Notes: generated by a model from the sequence alone, not told the origin. DNA of 18,711 nt from Spirochaetaceae bacterium (GCA_031290855.1 JAISLM010000119.1:1-18711), one strand, 5' to 3'. Counted from the stretch's first letter, positions 7,198 to 16,517 are shown. Translations and numbers: made by a program.

Positions 7198-8348
7198 TCA
7201 TGGTTTGCCAGGTAGTTTTCTTTGCGGCTGCATATCCACAGCATTTTCCGGACGGCGCGGGGCGGCACGGAGGGAACGGCGGCAAAACCGTCGGTAAATA
7301 CGATAAGTCCGTCGTAGCGTACGCCGTTATCCGTAAAATAGTCTATCAGCGGCTGATAATTTGTACCGCCGCGCCCCTGTATCACGATAGAACTTTGGGC
7401 CTTTTTTAGCGGGAGCGGCCCGGCTTTCAGTTCCGAATCGAACTGCACCGCGTCAAGCGTCTCGACGCCATATTTAAAGAAACGGTTTACGCACGAATAG
7501 AACAGCGCGATGTCCTCTTTTTCGATCGAGCCGGAAACGTCAACGCCGGCCAAAATCCGGGTGGTAAACGTATACTTTTGCCCCATGTACATGAAACCCC
7601 AGCGGCGGCTCGGTTTGAAGCGCGTGGGAACCTTCTCTTCGGCAAGGATCGTGCGTCTAAAGCCGCTTAGCACGGCCCTAAAGTCAAGCTCCGGCTTCAG
7701 CGCGGCGCGTATTTCCTCGACCAAAACGCCTGGCAGCCTGCCCCACGAAGCGTTTTGTTCCGCCTGTCTTACGATCTCGTTAAGTTTTTCGTCGATAAAT
7801 TCATCGTTTCCCCAAAGCGCGGCGTTTTCCCGGCTTCCGGCCCTGTCTGTGCCGCTCCGTTCCGCCGCAGCGCCGCGCATCTCCTCGTCGGACACCGCCA
7901 TAAGGCCGCCGTTTTCTTCGTCGCCTGAAGCGTTTAAGTTTTTTATAAGCGCGTACTCACGGTAATAAAATTCAAAACTTTTTTTCTGGTGCCCGGCGTC
8001 GTTCCAAAAATCTTTTGCGCGGAACTGCAAGGCCGGAAAGTTGTAGTATTCGTTCAGCACAATATTGCTTGCGATATACGATGTTTCCGCATCGCTTGAC
8101 GGACTTTTCCGGTACGGGTGGCGCAGCAGTATCCTGATCAATTCCGCCTTTAAGGCCTCCTCCAGCAGGGCGTCGCTACGTTCCGCAGCCCAAAGCGGAT
8201 TGTACTCGATCCGTCCCTGCCCGCAGCGGACAGCATGAATATCAGCGTTTTCCAGCAGCCTATGCGATACAAACGTCAAAAACAAAAGCGGTTCCGCAAT
8301 GAACCACTTTTCGGAAATTGCCCTAATCCGTTCCGCCGTGTTTGCCAT
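7146..8348 (-). CDS. VWA-like protein with degenerate DUF2201 metallopeptidase domain
   Basis: 400 residues. The N-terminal part (about 1-130) follows the DUF2201 metallopeptidase-like domain: GRIEYNPLWAAE, then a helix reading KAELIRILLRHPYR where family members carry HExxHxxxxHPxR. Both histidines of HExxH are gone (A and R), leaving only the Glu and the later HP, so peptidase activity is unlikely. A variable acidic linker (about 140-190) follows. The C-terminal VWA-like domain (about 255-400) has an intact metal-ion-dependent adhesion site: DVSGS (DxSxS), T in GGTNYQP, and FTDG. It starts one base after the stop of the MoxR-type ATPase gene, so the two form an operon, the usual AAA-VWA pairing in which the ATPase remodels a target presented by the VWA protein. 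The target is not evident here. Confidence 0.87.
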   Translation of the reverse strand: MANTAERIRAISEKWFIAEPLLFLTFVSHRLLENADIHAVRCGQGRIEYNPLWAAERSDALLEEALKAELIRILLRHPYRKSPSSDAETSYIASNIVLNEYYNFPALQFRAKDFWNDAGHQKKSFEFYYREYALIKNLNASGDEENGGLMAVSDEEMRGAAAERSGTDRAGSRENAALWGNDEFIDEKLNEIVRQAEQNASWGRLPGVLVEEIRAALKPELDFRAVLSGFRRTILAEEKVPTRFKPSRRWGFMYMGQKYTFTTRILAGVDVSGSIEKEDIALFYSCVNRFFKYGVETLDAVQFDSELKAGPLPLKKAQSSIVIQGRGGTNYQPLIDYFTDNGVRYDGLIVFTDGFAAVPSVPPRAVRKMLWICSRKENYLANHEWMDKLGRCCYIGPAVC

Positions 8349-8349
8349 A

Positions 8350-9417
8350 CTATAGCTTTATGTTTTTCACATAGTCTATCACGATCTGAAAAATGTACGG
8401 CGAGTAAGAAAGCACGGCCACTTTTGTTTTCGGATAAACATTTCCCTCGTATACCGTTATCCAGTGGGCAAGCGCCTCGCCGCGCCCGGTATCGTTTAAC
8501 CACCTGATATACTTTTCCAGGTTCGCCGTATAATTTTTTACCGTGTCCGGATTTTCTTCCAGTTCGACCACGCGGAAGAAGCCTTCGTTCAGACCCGACA
8601 ATTCGTGTACGCTCAATTCTTCCAAATCGCTTTTACATTCCTCAAAGCTGTTCAGGATCATCGCGGAACTGACGCCCGAATTCTCCTTCAGGAAATTCGT
8701 GAAACGGAACGCCGCCTTGACGCCGACGATTCCGGCAATCAGTTTTTCCAAAGTCCTGTCTATCGCGTCTTCTGTTTTTATGATTTCCGAAACACGTTCC
8801 CATGAACGCCTGTCCGCCGTTTTGTCGAGACCGGCGTCAATGCCGGTTTCCCCGTCAAGGCAGTCCGAATTCTTTTCGATGAACGAAACGATCCTTGCGT
8901 CTATACCTTTGGCGGCGGCCCACAACAGCCATTCCGCGCAACTTGGCGAAAAATGGTAAACGTTAAAACGCGACACAAGAGCCGGGTCCAAATCCGTCAA
9001 CTGGTACTCCTCTCCCTCGTTTACGGCGGAAACTATCTGACTCCCGTGCGGAAGCCGCTTGCCCGCCAAAGACCGGTTCAGCGTTAAATCCATCACGCAT
9101 TGCAGTATTTCCGGGCGGGCGCGGTTCAATTCGTCAAGGAACAGCACTATCGGCCTGCCGTCCAGCGGAAACCAGTAAGGAGGCCTGAAATCGGTCTTTG
9201 TCAAATCAGAATCGAGGGCGGGCAGCCCGATCAGATCGCCCGGATCGCTCATCTGTCCCAAAAAAAGCGAGACAACCTTCTTACCCCGTCCCTCAAAAAA
9301 ATCCGTGATGATCCGTGATTTTCCTATGCCGTGCCTGCCGACAAGCATGATGTTTTGGTTGGGCGGCGTGAAAGCCAGTACCTTTATCAGCTCGGTCGTA
9401 TTTATGTTTACACCCAT
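8350..9417 (-). CDS. MoxR-type AAA+ ATPase
   Basis: 355-residue AAA+ ATPase of the MoxR/AAA_5 type. Walker A GRHGIGKS (27-34), Walker B IVLFLDE (90-96), sensor-1 N133 in SAVNEGEEY, and an arginine-finger region DPALVSRF (144-151) are all present, so it should hydrolyse ATP. The segment GQMSDPGDLIGLP (54-66) is typical of MoxR proteins paired with DUF2201/VWA partners. A helical C-terminal lid (about 190-355) follows. The start is ATG with a short GTAGGAA ribosome-binding site. The VWA gene follows after one base. The proteins probably act together as a chaperone-like remodelling pair in the cytoplasm. Confidence 0.9.
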   Translation of the reverse strand: MGVNINTTELIKVLAFTPPNQNIMLVGRHGIGKSRIITDFFEGRGKKVVSLFLGQMSDPGDLIGLPALDSDLTKTDFRPPYWFPLDGRPIVLFLDELNRARPEILQCVMDLTLNRSLAGKRLPHGSQIVSAVNEGEEYQLTDLDPALVSRFNVYHFSPSCAEWLLWAAAKGIDARIVSFIEKNSDCLDGETGIDAGLDKTADRRSWERVSEIIKTEDAIDRTLEKLIAGIVGVKAAFRFTNFLKENSGVSSAMILNSFEECKSDLEELSVHELSGLNEGFFRVVELEENPDTVKNYTANLEKYIRWLNDTGRGEALAHWITVYEGNVYPKTKVAVLSYSPYIFQIVIDYVKNIKL

Positions 9418-9503
9418 TTTCCTACTCCGTGTTTTTCCAGCGTATTCGTTTTGTAGATTTAGATAAAGGCGGTCCCGGTTTTATCACCGCAAAAAGAAAC
9501 TAA

Positions 9504-9532
9504 GCCCCGCCTCTACGGTGCTTCAGCGGGGC
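9504..9532 (-). terminator. Rho-independent terminator after the 47-residue gene
   Basis: GCCCCGC (9504-9510) pairs with GCGGGGC (9526-9532). On the minus strand the stem is followed by TTAGTTTCTTTTT, a T-rich tail, about 60 nt after the stop of the small gene at 9593. On the plus strand the stem is followed by GAGTCTGTTTTTT, so it could work in both directions. It separates the small gene from the MoxR gene. Confidence 0.6.
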
Positions 9533-9592
9533 GAGTCTGTTTTTTGCCGGGCGCGACCGGTTTTAGCTGTAATGTCCGGGCTGCGGTTCCGC

Positions 9593-9736
9593 CTAAAGGC
9601 GGGCGAAAAGTTTTTCCGTATCTTGCGTTTCCTTTTCAGGAACAGGCCGGTAACTGTCACCAATAGTCGCATAACGCGGTTGGTATCCGTTTTTCAGACG
9701 CATTCCGTTGTTTTTCTTCCATAAAGAATTCTCCAT
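9593..9736 (-). CDS. Small 47-residue protein, unknown function
   Basis: ATG at 9736-9734, stop TAG at 9595-9593. The protein begins MENSLWKKNNGMRLKNGYQP, has RYATIGDSYRPVPEKETQDT in the middle and ends EKLFARL. It is polar, with a basic first half and an acidic second half, and no membrane segment or cysteine. Support for a real gene: a balanced protein-like composition, a start preceded by a modest GAGAAAG site five bases upstream, and a hairpin with a T-run about 60 nt after the stop on the same strand. It lies alone between the MoxR gene and the tandem repeat. I do not recognise a family. The longer plus-strand frame across it (9518-9724) is basic and aromatic-rich in the way of antisense shadows. 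Confidence 0.5.
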   Translation of the reverse strand: MENSLWKKNNGMRLKNGYQPRYATIGDSYRPVPEKETQDTEKLFARL

Positions 9737-9773
9737 AGAGGCTTTCTCAAAACTTTAGTTTTTTGGAGGCAGC

Positions 9774-9837
9774 CTTGCTTTGGAGACAAGCTTTGCTTTG
9801 GAGACAAGCTTTGCTTTGGAGACAAGCTTTGCTTGTC
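9774..9837. repeat. 18-bp tandem repeat, about 3.4 units
   Basis: Unit ctttgctttggagacaag, with starts at 9774 (one base short), 9791 and 9809, and a partial fourth from 9827. The last full unit ends in a hairpin: GACAAGC (9821-9827), TTT, GCTTGTC (9831-9837). It lies directly upstream of the 47-residue gene on the minus strand. Confidence 0.9.
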
Positions 9838-9857
9838 CAGCAACCTTGGATTTATAT

Positions 9858-9934
9858 GAAAAAGCGTGCCTTAGTCCGGTTAGACCGCTTTTTCGGAAGC
9901 TTTTCTAAAAACCAACCGGGTTTTGAGAAAAGCT
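9858..9934. repeat. Two consecutive long hairpins
   Basis: First: GAAAAAGCG (9858-9866) pairs with CGCTTTTTC (9886-9894), with inner GTC/GAC pairing. Second: AGCTTTTCTAAAAACC (9898-9913) pairs with GGTTTTGAGAAAAGCT (9919-9934), 15 of 16 bases over a 5-base loop. The element GTTTTGAGAAA(A)GC recurs nearby, in reverse at 9741-9754 and partly at 9952-9959. Neither hairpin has a good T-run, so terminator function is not clear. Confidence 0.7.
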
Positions 9935-10087
9935 CCATATAATTATTCTCAGTTTTGAGCTTTGAACAACTCAATCGCAGAGCCCTAAACTTCACCCATA
10001 AGAATTTTACCTGATGAAAAGCTCCCTGCCGCGCCGCCGGAAGGTCGAAGGTCCTTTCCGGTTCGGCCCCTTCCACTTTTTTTCCGT

Positions 10088-10666
10088 ATGTTGAAGCAAA
10101 AAGCGGGCAAGCGCCCATATATTTACATGAGACATTTAAGAATGCTGAAACAGGGCGTGTGGTACGAAATCAGTACCCGCGTCAACAACAGGGAACCCCT
10201 GTTCCGAGGTGGCTGGGCGCCGGCGCTGTTCGACCGGGTGTTCCGGGAGACCGCGCACAGGTTTGTCTTCGCGGTACGGGGCTTGATTCTTGCCGGCGAC
10301 CGGCTGGCTTTTTACATCAGGCCCGCGGACGGGTTCGAACTGCCCGCTATAATGAAATGGCTGAAGCAGACCTTCGCCATTAGGTACAACCGGGACAATG
10401 GACGGACGGGGCACCTGTGGGGCGACCGGTACCGGTCGCGGATACTGGAAGGGGAGCCGCCGGACGGTGGGGAGGCGGGAGAGGAGGCGGCGGGAGTCCC
10501 GCCGGCCCGTGGGGTCAGACCCGTAATCGGGCAACGCCTCGCCGGACGCATGGCGGCGGGAGTCCCGCAGTACGGCGGCAGGGTCAGACCCCATCGCGGG
10601 AAACGGACGGCCGGCGCCGCGGTTTTCCGCCTATACCCCCTTCCTGTTGCCCCGGAGTCCGGATAA
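10088..10666 (+). CDS. Transposase-like protein (Y1_Tnp/RAYT-like) lacking the HUH motif
   Basis: 192 residues. Residues 14-120 follow the Y1_Tnp/REP-associated tyrosine transposase fold: GVWYEISTRVNNREPLF (23-39), then LPAIMKWLKQTFAIRYNR (85-102) and GRTGHLWGDRYRSRILE (105-121). At the place where the family has NHxH (the HUH metal site), this protein has GDRLAFYI (70-77), with Arg and Ala in place of the two histidines. No catalytic tyrosine helix follows; instead the C-terminus (about 125-192) is a Gly/Ala/Pro/Arg-rich tail holding a 22-residue duplication. It is therefore probably not an active nuclease by itself. The start is uncertain: ATG 10088, or ATG 10127 (codon 14), neither with a good ribosome-binding site. 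It sits inside a pair of inverted repeats, and a near-identical 5' copy lies at 1-153. Confidence 0.75.
   Translation: MLKQKAGKRPYIYMRHLRMLKQGVWYEISTRVNNREPLFRGGWAPALFDRVFRETAHRFVFAVRGLILAGDRLAFYIRPADGFELPAIMKWLKQTFAIRYNRDNGRTGHLWGDRYRSRILEGEPPDGGEAGEEAAGVPPARGVRPVIGQRLAGRMAAGVPQYGGRVRPHRGKRTAGAAVFRLYPLPVAPESG
10486..10617 (+). repeat. In-frame 66-bp duplication with palindromes
   Basis: Two 66-bp units (10486-10551, 10552-10617) encode related 22-residue blocks (AAGVPPARGVRP and AAGVPQYGGRVRP). Each unit carries the palindrome GGCGGGAGTCCCGC (extended to a 15-bp perfect one at 10489-10503) and GGGTC-A-GACCC (10512-10522 and 10581-10591). Such short GC palindromes inside and near a RAYT-like gene are REP-like. 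Confidence 0.8.
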
Positions 10667-10818
10667 GCGGCATAATCCGCCCGGCGAACCGCGGCAGCCG
10701 CCATTTCCTCTCCAAACCGAGCCCGCCCAGGGGATACGTCTGCCCTGAAATCTGAATAGCGGGTCAAGTTTAGCGCTCTGCGGCGGGGAGGTTCATTTTT
10801 TTAACACGCTGCATATAC

Positions 10819-11691
10819 TCAATCAAACTCGTTTAGTTCTTTCGCGATCATGTCGTACAGGGCGCGGGATTTTTCTATCAAGGGCCCCGGCTTGTTTTTT
10901 GACGATTTTCCAAGCCCGAACATTTTTGCGAGGTTCCGTTTCGATTCGGCAAGCGTGTCGCGGCGGCGAGCGGTGTCGTTGGTGTCGCCGTACTTGTATT
11001 GAAGAAGCCCAGCCATGTAGATCGTCCCCTCGTAGCCGTAGTTTTTATCGGTATCCGGCCCAAGGTTGCCCATCGCCGAAAGCGTCTCAGTCCCGTTCTG
11101 TTCGCGTTTAAGCGCTTCCAGATAGAGGAAGCCGGCCTTCTTTTTGAATAAAACCGCGATCCAGTCATAGTGCTGACCCTGCTCCCTCGTATCAAGTTCG
11201 TCAAGAAGCCAGCCCGCGCGCAGGGCGGCTACAGCCTGCTTGATTGTCGGCGACGAATCGCTTTTGTAATAATCATAACAGCGCAAAACCAAATATTGGG
11301 AAATCACCCCGGCTTCCAGGGTGCGCGGCGCTCTAAAATCTATGTCGTGACATATCAGTCCGGCTTCTTCGCGCCGCCTGTCTTCATCGTCCGCAACATC
11401 CTCGATTCTGTCTTTTGGCAGCCTGTTAAAATCGCCCTGCATCGAAGAAAACCAGCAGTTGGGGCAAACGGTAGCCTGATACGCCAGCGGATAGATGCTG
11501 CCGTACTTTGCGGACGGGACGTACAAACGGTGCAATTCGTCCGTCAGTTCTCCCGCGTTCAGCCGCCCGCTGCCGGACAACAATTCTTCGCGCTTGAATT
11601 CCTCTTCGCAAACCGGACAAACATACACCTCTTTTGACTGGTAGGATATTTTGAGGCCCGCATCCTGGTTTTTTGAATCCGCCGTCATCAT
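10819..11691 (-). CDS. DUF2225 zinc-ribbon protein
   Basis: 290 residues of the DUF2225 family. The N-terminal zinc-ribbon-like part has C25-x2-C28 (VCPVCEEEF) and C76-x2-C79 (VCPNCWFSS), which probably bind a metal. A helical TPR-like middle and C-terminal part (about 120-285) follows, including KKKAGFLYLEALKREQNGTE and a YEGTIYMAGLLQYKYGD block. The biological role of DUF2225 is not established; it occurs widely in spirochaetes and Firmicutes. The ATG overlaps the stop of the ybbR-like gene in an ATGA arrangement, so translation is coupled and it belongs to the cdaA operon. Its stop lies 24 bp from the end of the transposase-like element, whose hairpins may serve as the 3' end. Confidence 0.85.
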   Translation of the reverse strand: MMTADSKNQDAGLKISYQSKEVYVCPVCEEEFKREELLSGSGRLNAGELTDELHRLYVPSAKYGSIYPLAYQATVCPNCWFSSMQGDFNRLPKDRIEDVADDEDRRREEAGLICHDIDFRAPRTLEAGVISQYLVLRCYDYYKSDSSPTIKQAVAALRAGWLLDELDTREQGQHYDWIAVLFKKKAGFLYLEALKREQNGTETLSAMGNLGPDTDKNYGYEGTIYMAGLLQYKYGDTNDTARRRDTLAESKRNLAKMFGLGKSSKNKPGPLIEKSRALYDMIAKELNEFD

Positions 11692-12638
11692 TCTTCCCGT
11701 TTTGTGATCTTTACGAGTACGGTTTTCGGGATAAAATCGGCCGCCTTAAACGATTCGCCCGGATCGGCCGTTACCGGCAATTCAAAATCGCCTTCGTCTT
11801 CTATGCCTGAACAATCAACGGTCAAAAGGCCCTCGGACGGAATAAGTTCTTCAATATCGGCGTACTTTCCCTGTAGTGTTACGCCGCCGGTATCCGGCGT
11901 AATACCGGCCATAAAGCTTTCATCCAGGTTTACCGCTTTCAACGGAATATCCGCAAACTGTTTTGAAATATAGACGGGCCGTATCTTCGCGCTGTATTGT
12001 ACGGCTCCGTACTCTTTTATCGTAAAAAGCGGCCCCGGACTTACGGGTTCCAGCAGGATCGAAAAATCGCTGTAACGGTGCGATATGTCAAGAGGCATAG
12101 TCTTAACGGAATCGATGCCGTCTATCAAGGAATCAGGTCCCTCTATCCGAATCTGCGGCGGTTTAACTTCTTCCGATACGATGTCGTAACCGTCCGCCAG
12201 CGACCCGGTAATTTCCGGCGAAATTCCGACAAGCTTGCCCGATATATTGTCGAGTTGAATCCGTATGTCGACAGGTTCGACAGATATTTCCAGCGTGTTA
12301 ATATTGAGCACGTCGCCGGTTTTTATTATTTGGACGGGAACACGGTAGCTTCCTTTTTCAGTGCATGCGCTTATGTCGATGAAGGTCTTTATCTCGTCAC
12401 CGGTTATGTTGATAATATCTTTTTCCTCGCCCACCAGTGTCAGGCTCACGCTTTCGGGTACGATGTTTGTAATTATCAGATTCGTATGACCGTCAATCTC
12501 CAGTTTTGAAGAAATGGTTTTTGATTTCAACAAGTTGATGCTATGAAACATGAAAAGAAAAACCGCCATAACCAGCGATACGATTTTTTGAGGACTGTTT
12601 TCCGTAAGGGTTTTTACGATCCTGTCAGCGTTCAACAA
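11688..12638 (-). CDS. YbbR-domain protein, CdaA regulator-like
   Basis: 316 residues from a TTG start at 12638, with GAGGGG seven bases upstream. A longer frame runs to 12905, but that extension is only the antiphase reading of cdaA and is Arg/Thr-rich. A single TM segment near the N-terminus (about 18-36, IVSLVMAVFLFMFHS) anchors an extracytoplasmic chain of about three YbbR-type beta domains (about 45-310; for example VPESVSLTLVGEEKDI, PPQIRIEGPDSLIDGI and GVTLQGKYADIEELI). In Firmicutes the equivalent gene (cdaR) follows cdaA and tunes its c-di-AMP synthesis; the order is the same here. It overlaps the cdaA stop by 14 bp and the DUF2225 start by 4 bp. Confidence 0.85.
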   Translation of the reverse strand: MLNADRIVKTLTENSPQKIVSLVMAVFLFMFHSINLLKSKTISSKLEIDGHTNLIITNIVPESVSLTLVGEEKDIINITGDEIKTFIDISACTEKGSYRVPVQIIKTGDVLNINTLEISVEPVDIRIQLDNISGKLVGISPEITGSLADGYDIVSEEVKPPQIRIEGPDSLIDGIDSVKTMPLDISHRYSDFSILLEPVSPGPLFTIKEYGAVQYSAKIRPVYISKQFADIPLKAVNLDESFMAGITPDTGGVTLQGKYADIEELIPSEGLLTVDCSGIEDEGDFELPVTADPGESFKAADFIPKTVLVKITKREE

Positions 12639-13512
12639 TGGAATCCCCCTCGACGGCCTCCGCAAGCGGGGCGTCCGCCAGGTTTTCAGCCGCGTCCGTC
12701 TGGGACGCCTGCGCGGCATCTTCACCGCTTTCGCTAGCGGCGCCCCGCGCCGGCTTGTCAAGCAGATCGCGCAACTTGACGTGTATTTCCGCCAGCGACA
12801 AGTCGTAGTATATCTGCGCCTCGTAAGCGAGAGAGATCGCGCCGGTTTCCTCCGAAACCACCAGCACGACAGCGTCGGACTGTTCCGTCGTTCCAAGCGC
12901 GGCACGGTGCCGCGTGCCGAAACTTCTTTTTATGTCCTGCTGCTCGGAAAGCGGCAGGAAGCACCCGGCGGCGGCTATGCGTCCGTTCTGAATAACCACG
13001 GCTCCGTCGTGCAGGGGGCCGTCGAACTGGAAAATGGTAACGATCAGCGTGGAAGAAATCTCGCCGTTGATCCGCGTACCAGTCTCGATAATATTTTTTA
13101 TGTTGGTCCGCCGGGGGAAGATGATCAGCATACCCCGCCTCTGCTCGGAAAGTATCTCCGCCGCCGTGATCACGGCTTCCAGTTGTCCGAGGTGCGGTTT
13201 TTTGTCGGGCCGGAAAATCTCCGTCAGGCCCAGTTGAATGATGATCTTGCGCAGTTCCGGCTGAAAAACTATCGCTATCGCGATCAGCAGTCCGGGCGCC
13301 AGCATATTCAGTATCCAGAGCAGCGTGTTCAGCTTCAACACGTAAGCGACCGCGAAAATCAGGACAAGAAGACCCGCCCCGCGCACCAGTTGCAGCGCCT
13401 GCGTCTTCGCTAGGAGCCCGTAAACCTTGTATATCAGAAAGGCGAGTATCGCGACATCGAGAACTGGATTTACCAAGCCGTAAAAGTGCTTTATCGTACC
13501 GAACCAACCCAT
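12625..13512 (-). CDS. cdaA: Membrane diadenylate cyclase CdaA (DacA)
   Basis: 295 residues: three TM helices (about 16-34, 42-60, 66-84), then the DAC domain (about 100-255) with the catalytic D169-G-A (PLHDGAVVI) and R201-H-R (FGTRHRAALG) motifs intact. It condenses two ATP to c-di-AMP. The downstream ybbR-like gene is its usual regulatory partner. The last 40 residues are an Ala/Asp/Glu-rich tail whose DNA also carries the ribosome-binding site and start of ybbR. The ATG has no ribosome-binding site, and a -10-like box lies so that the transcript would begin at or next to the ATG, suggesting leaderless translation. It is divergent from ppdK. Confidence 0.95.
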   Translation of the reverse strand: MGWFGTIKHFYGLVNPVLDVAILAFLIYKVYGLLAKTQALQLVRGAGLLVLIFAVAYVLKLNTLLWILNMLAPGLLIAIAIVFQPELRKIIIQLGLTEIFRPDKKPHLGQLEAVITAAEILSEQRRGMLIIFPRRTNIKNIIETGTRINGEISSTLIVTIFQFDGPLHDGAVVIQNGRIAAAGCFLPLSEQQDIKRSFGTRHRAALGTTEQSDAVVLVVSEETGAISLAYEAQIYYDLSLAEIHVKLRDLLDKPARGAASESGEDAAQASQTDAAENLADAPLAEAVEGDSIVER

Positions 13513-13518
13513 AAAAGC

Positions 13519-13547
13519 AATCTACCACAAGTTTTTCTTTAAGTTAA
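13519..13547 (-). promoter_or_regulatory. Possible leaderless promoter of cdaA
   Basis: On the minus strand TTAACT (13547-13542) and TAGATT (13524-13519) are separated by 17 bp, each matching four of six consensus positions. The expected start point, six or seven bases on, is the A of the cdaA ATG. The match is modest. Confidence 0.35.
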
Positions 13548-13603
13548 GGTGCGGCAGCGTATTGTTCGCGCGGCGTTCACTCCCTCTGAAAACCAGGCGG
13601 TGA

Positions 13604-13623
13604 GGTACATTTTTCTTTGTACC
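13604..13623. promoter_or_regulatory. Inverted repeat in the cdaA-ppdK divergent region
   Basis: GGTACA (13604-13609) and TGTACC (13618-13623) form a perfect 6-bp inverted repeat with an 8-base spacer, roughly midway between the two divergent genes. It could be an operator for either gene; no regulator is identified. Confidence 0.25.
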
Positions 13624-13684
13624 GCGGGCGGCAGTAAACCGCGTAAAACCCATGACGGCCTTATATTTTTAACGTGAGGCGGGT

Positions 13685-13690
13685 TATAAT
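13685..13690 (+). promoter_or_regulatory. -10 box of the ppdK promoter
   Basis: Perfect TATAAT, 25 bases before the ppdK ATG. The -35 region near 13661-13667 (TTATATT) is weak. The start point would be about 13697, just ahead of the TGGAGGC ribosome-binding site at 13704-13710. Confidence 0.5.
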
Positions 13691-13715
13691 TCAGAAAATC
13701 ATATGGAGGCTTAAT

Positions 13716-16373
<2,658 letters not shown>

Positions 16374-16414
16374 GCCCGACTGCGGGCTTCACGCATTGCC
16401 TCCGGTAAGGAAGG

Positions 16415-16443
16415 GGCGGCGGACTGGCGAAAAGTCCGCCGCC
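16415..16443 (+). terminator. Hairpin after ppdK
   Basis: GGCGGCGGACT (16415-16425) pairs perfectly with AGTCCGCCGCC (16433-16443) over a 7-base loop, followed by the weak T-rich GCTTTCGCTTT. A smaller GCCCG/CGGGC stem (16374-16387) lies directly after the ppdK stop. It is probably the 3' end of ppdK. Confidence 0.55.
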
Positions 16444-16517
16444 GCTTTCGCTTTGAAGGCAATGTTAAGAATCCGCCGGCGGGTGGACGCCCTATTCCCC
16501 TTAAGTGCGCTTGCCTG

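Larger units (their letters stand above)
9963..10795 (+). mobile_element. Transposase-like element with about 35-bp terminal inverted repeats
   Basis: The left end 9963-9997 (TGAAC, CGCAGAG, CTAAACTT, ACCC) and the right end 10761-10795 read in reverse agree at about 27 of 35 positions; the inner 22 bp differ at only two. Between them lies a single transposase-like gene (10088-10666). A second element in inverse orientation occupies 1-270, and solo outer ends lie at 3548 and 3611. No target duplication is obvious. The right end lies 24 bp after the stop of the DUF2225 gene. True HUH/RAYT transposons lack terminal inverted repeats, so this may be a non-autonomous REP-like arrangement rather than a classical insertion sequence. 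Confidence 0.65.

Noticed and set aside
9518..9724. 68-residue plus-strand ORF
   Set aside because: Basic and aromatic-rich antisense reading of the more plausible 47-residue minus-strand gene; it also begins in the terminator hairpin.
9774..9837. Tandem repeat as a CRISPR array
   Set aside because: Units are contiguous 18-mers with no spacers, and no cas genes are present.
10312..10767. Minus-strand ORF over the transposase-like gene
   Set aside because: GC-rich shadow; the plus strand shows the transposase family motifs and a matching second copy.
11688..12905. Longer YbbR reading frame starting at 12905
   Set aside because: The extra 89 residues are the antiphase shadow of cdaA; the TTG at 12638 has a good ribosome-binding site and is followed by the membrane segment.
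13674..13715. 14-residue N-terminal extension of ppdK
   Set aside because: It overlaps the TATAAT box and the ribosome-binding site; MSKDVYFFG at 13716 matches the family start.
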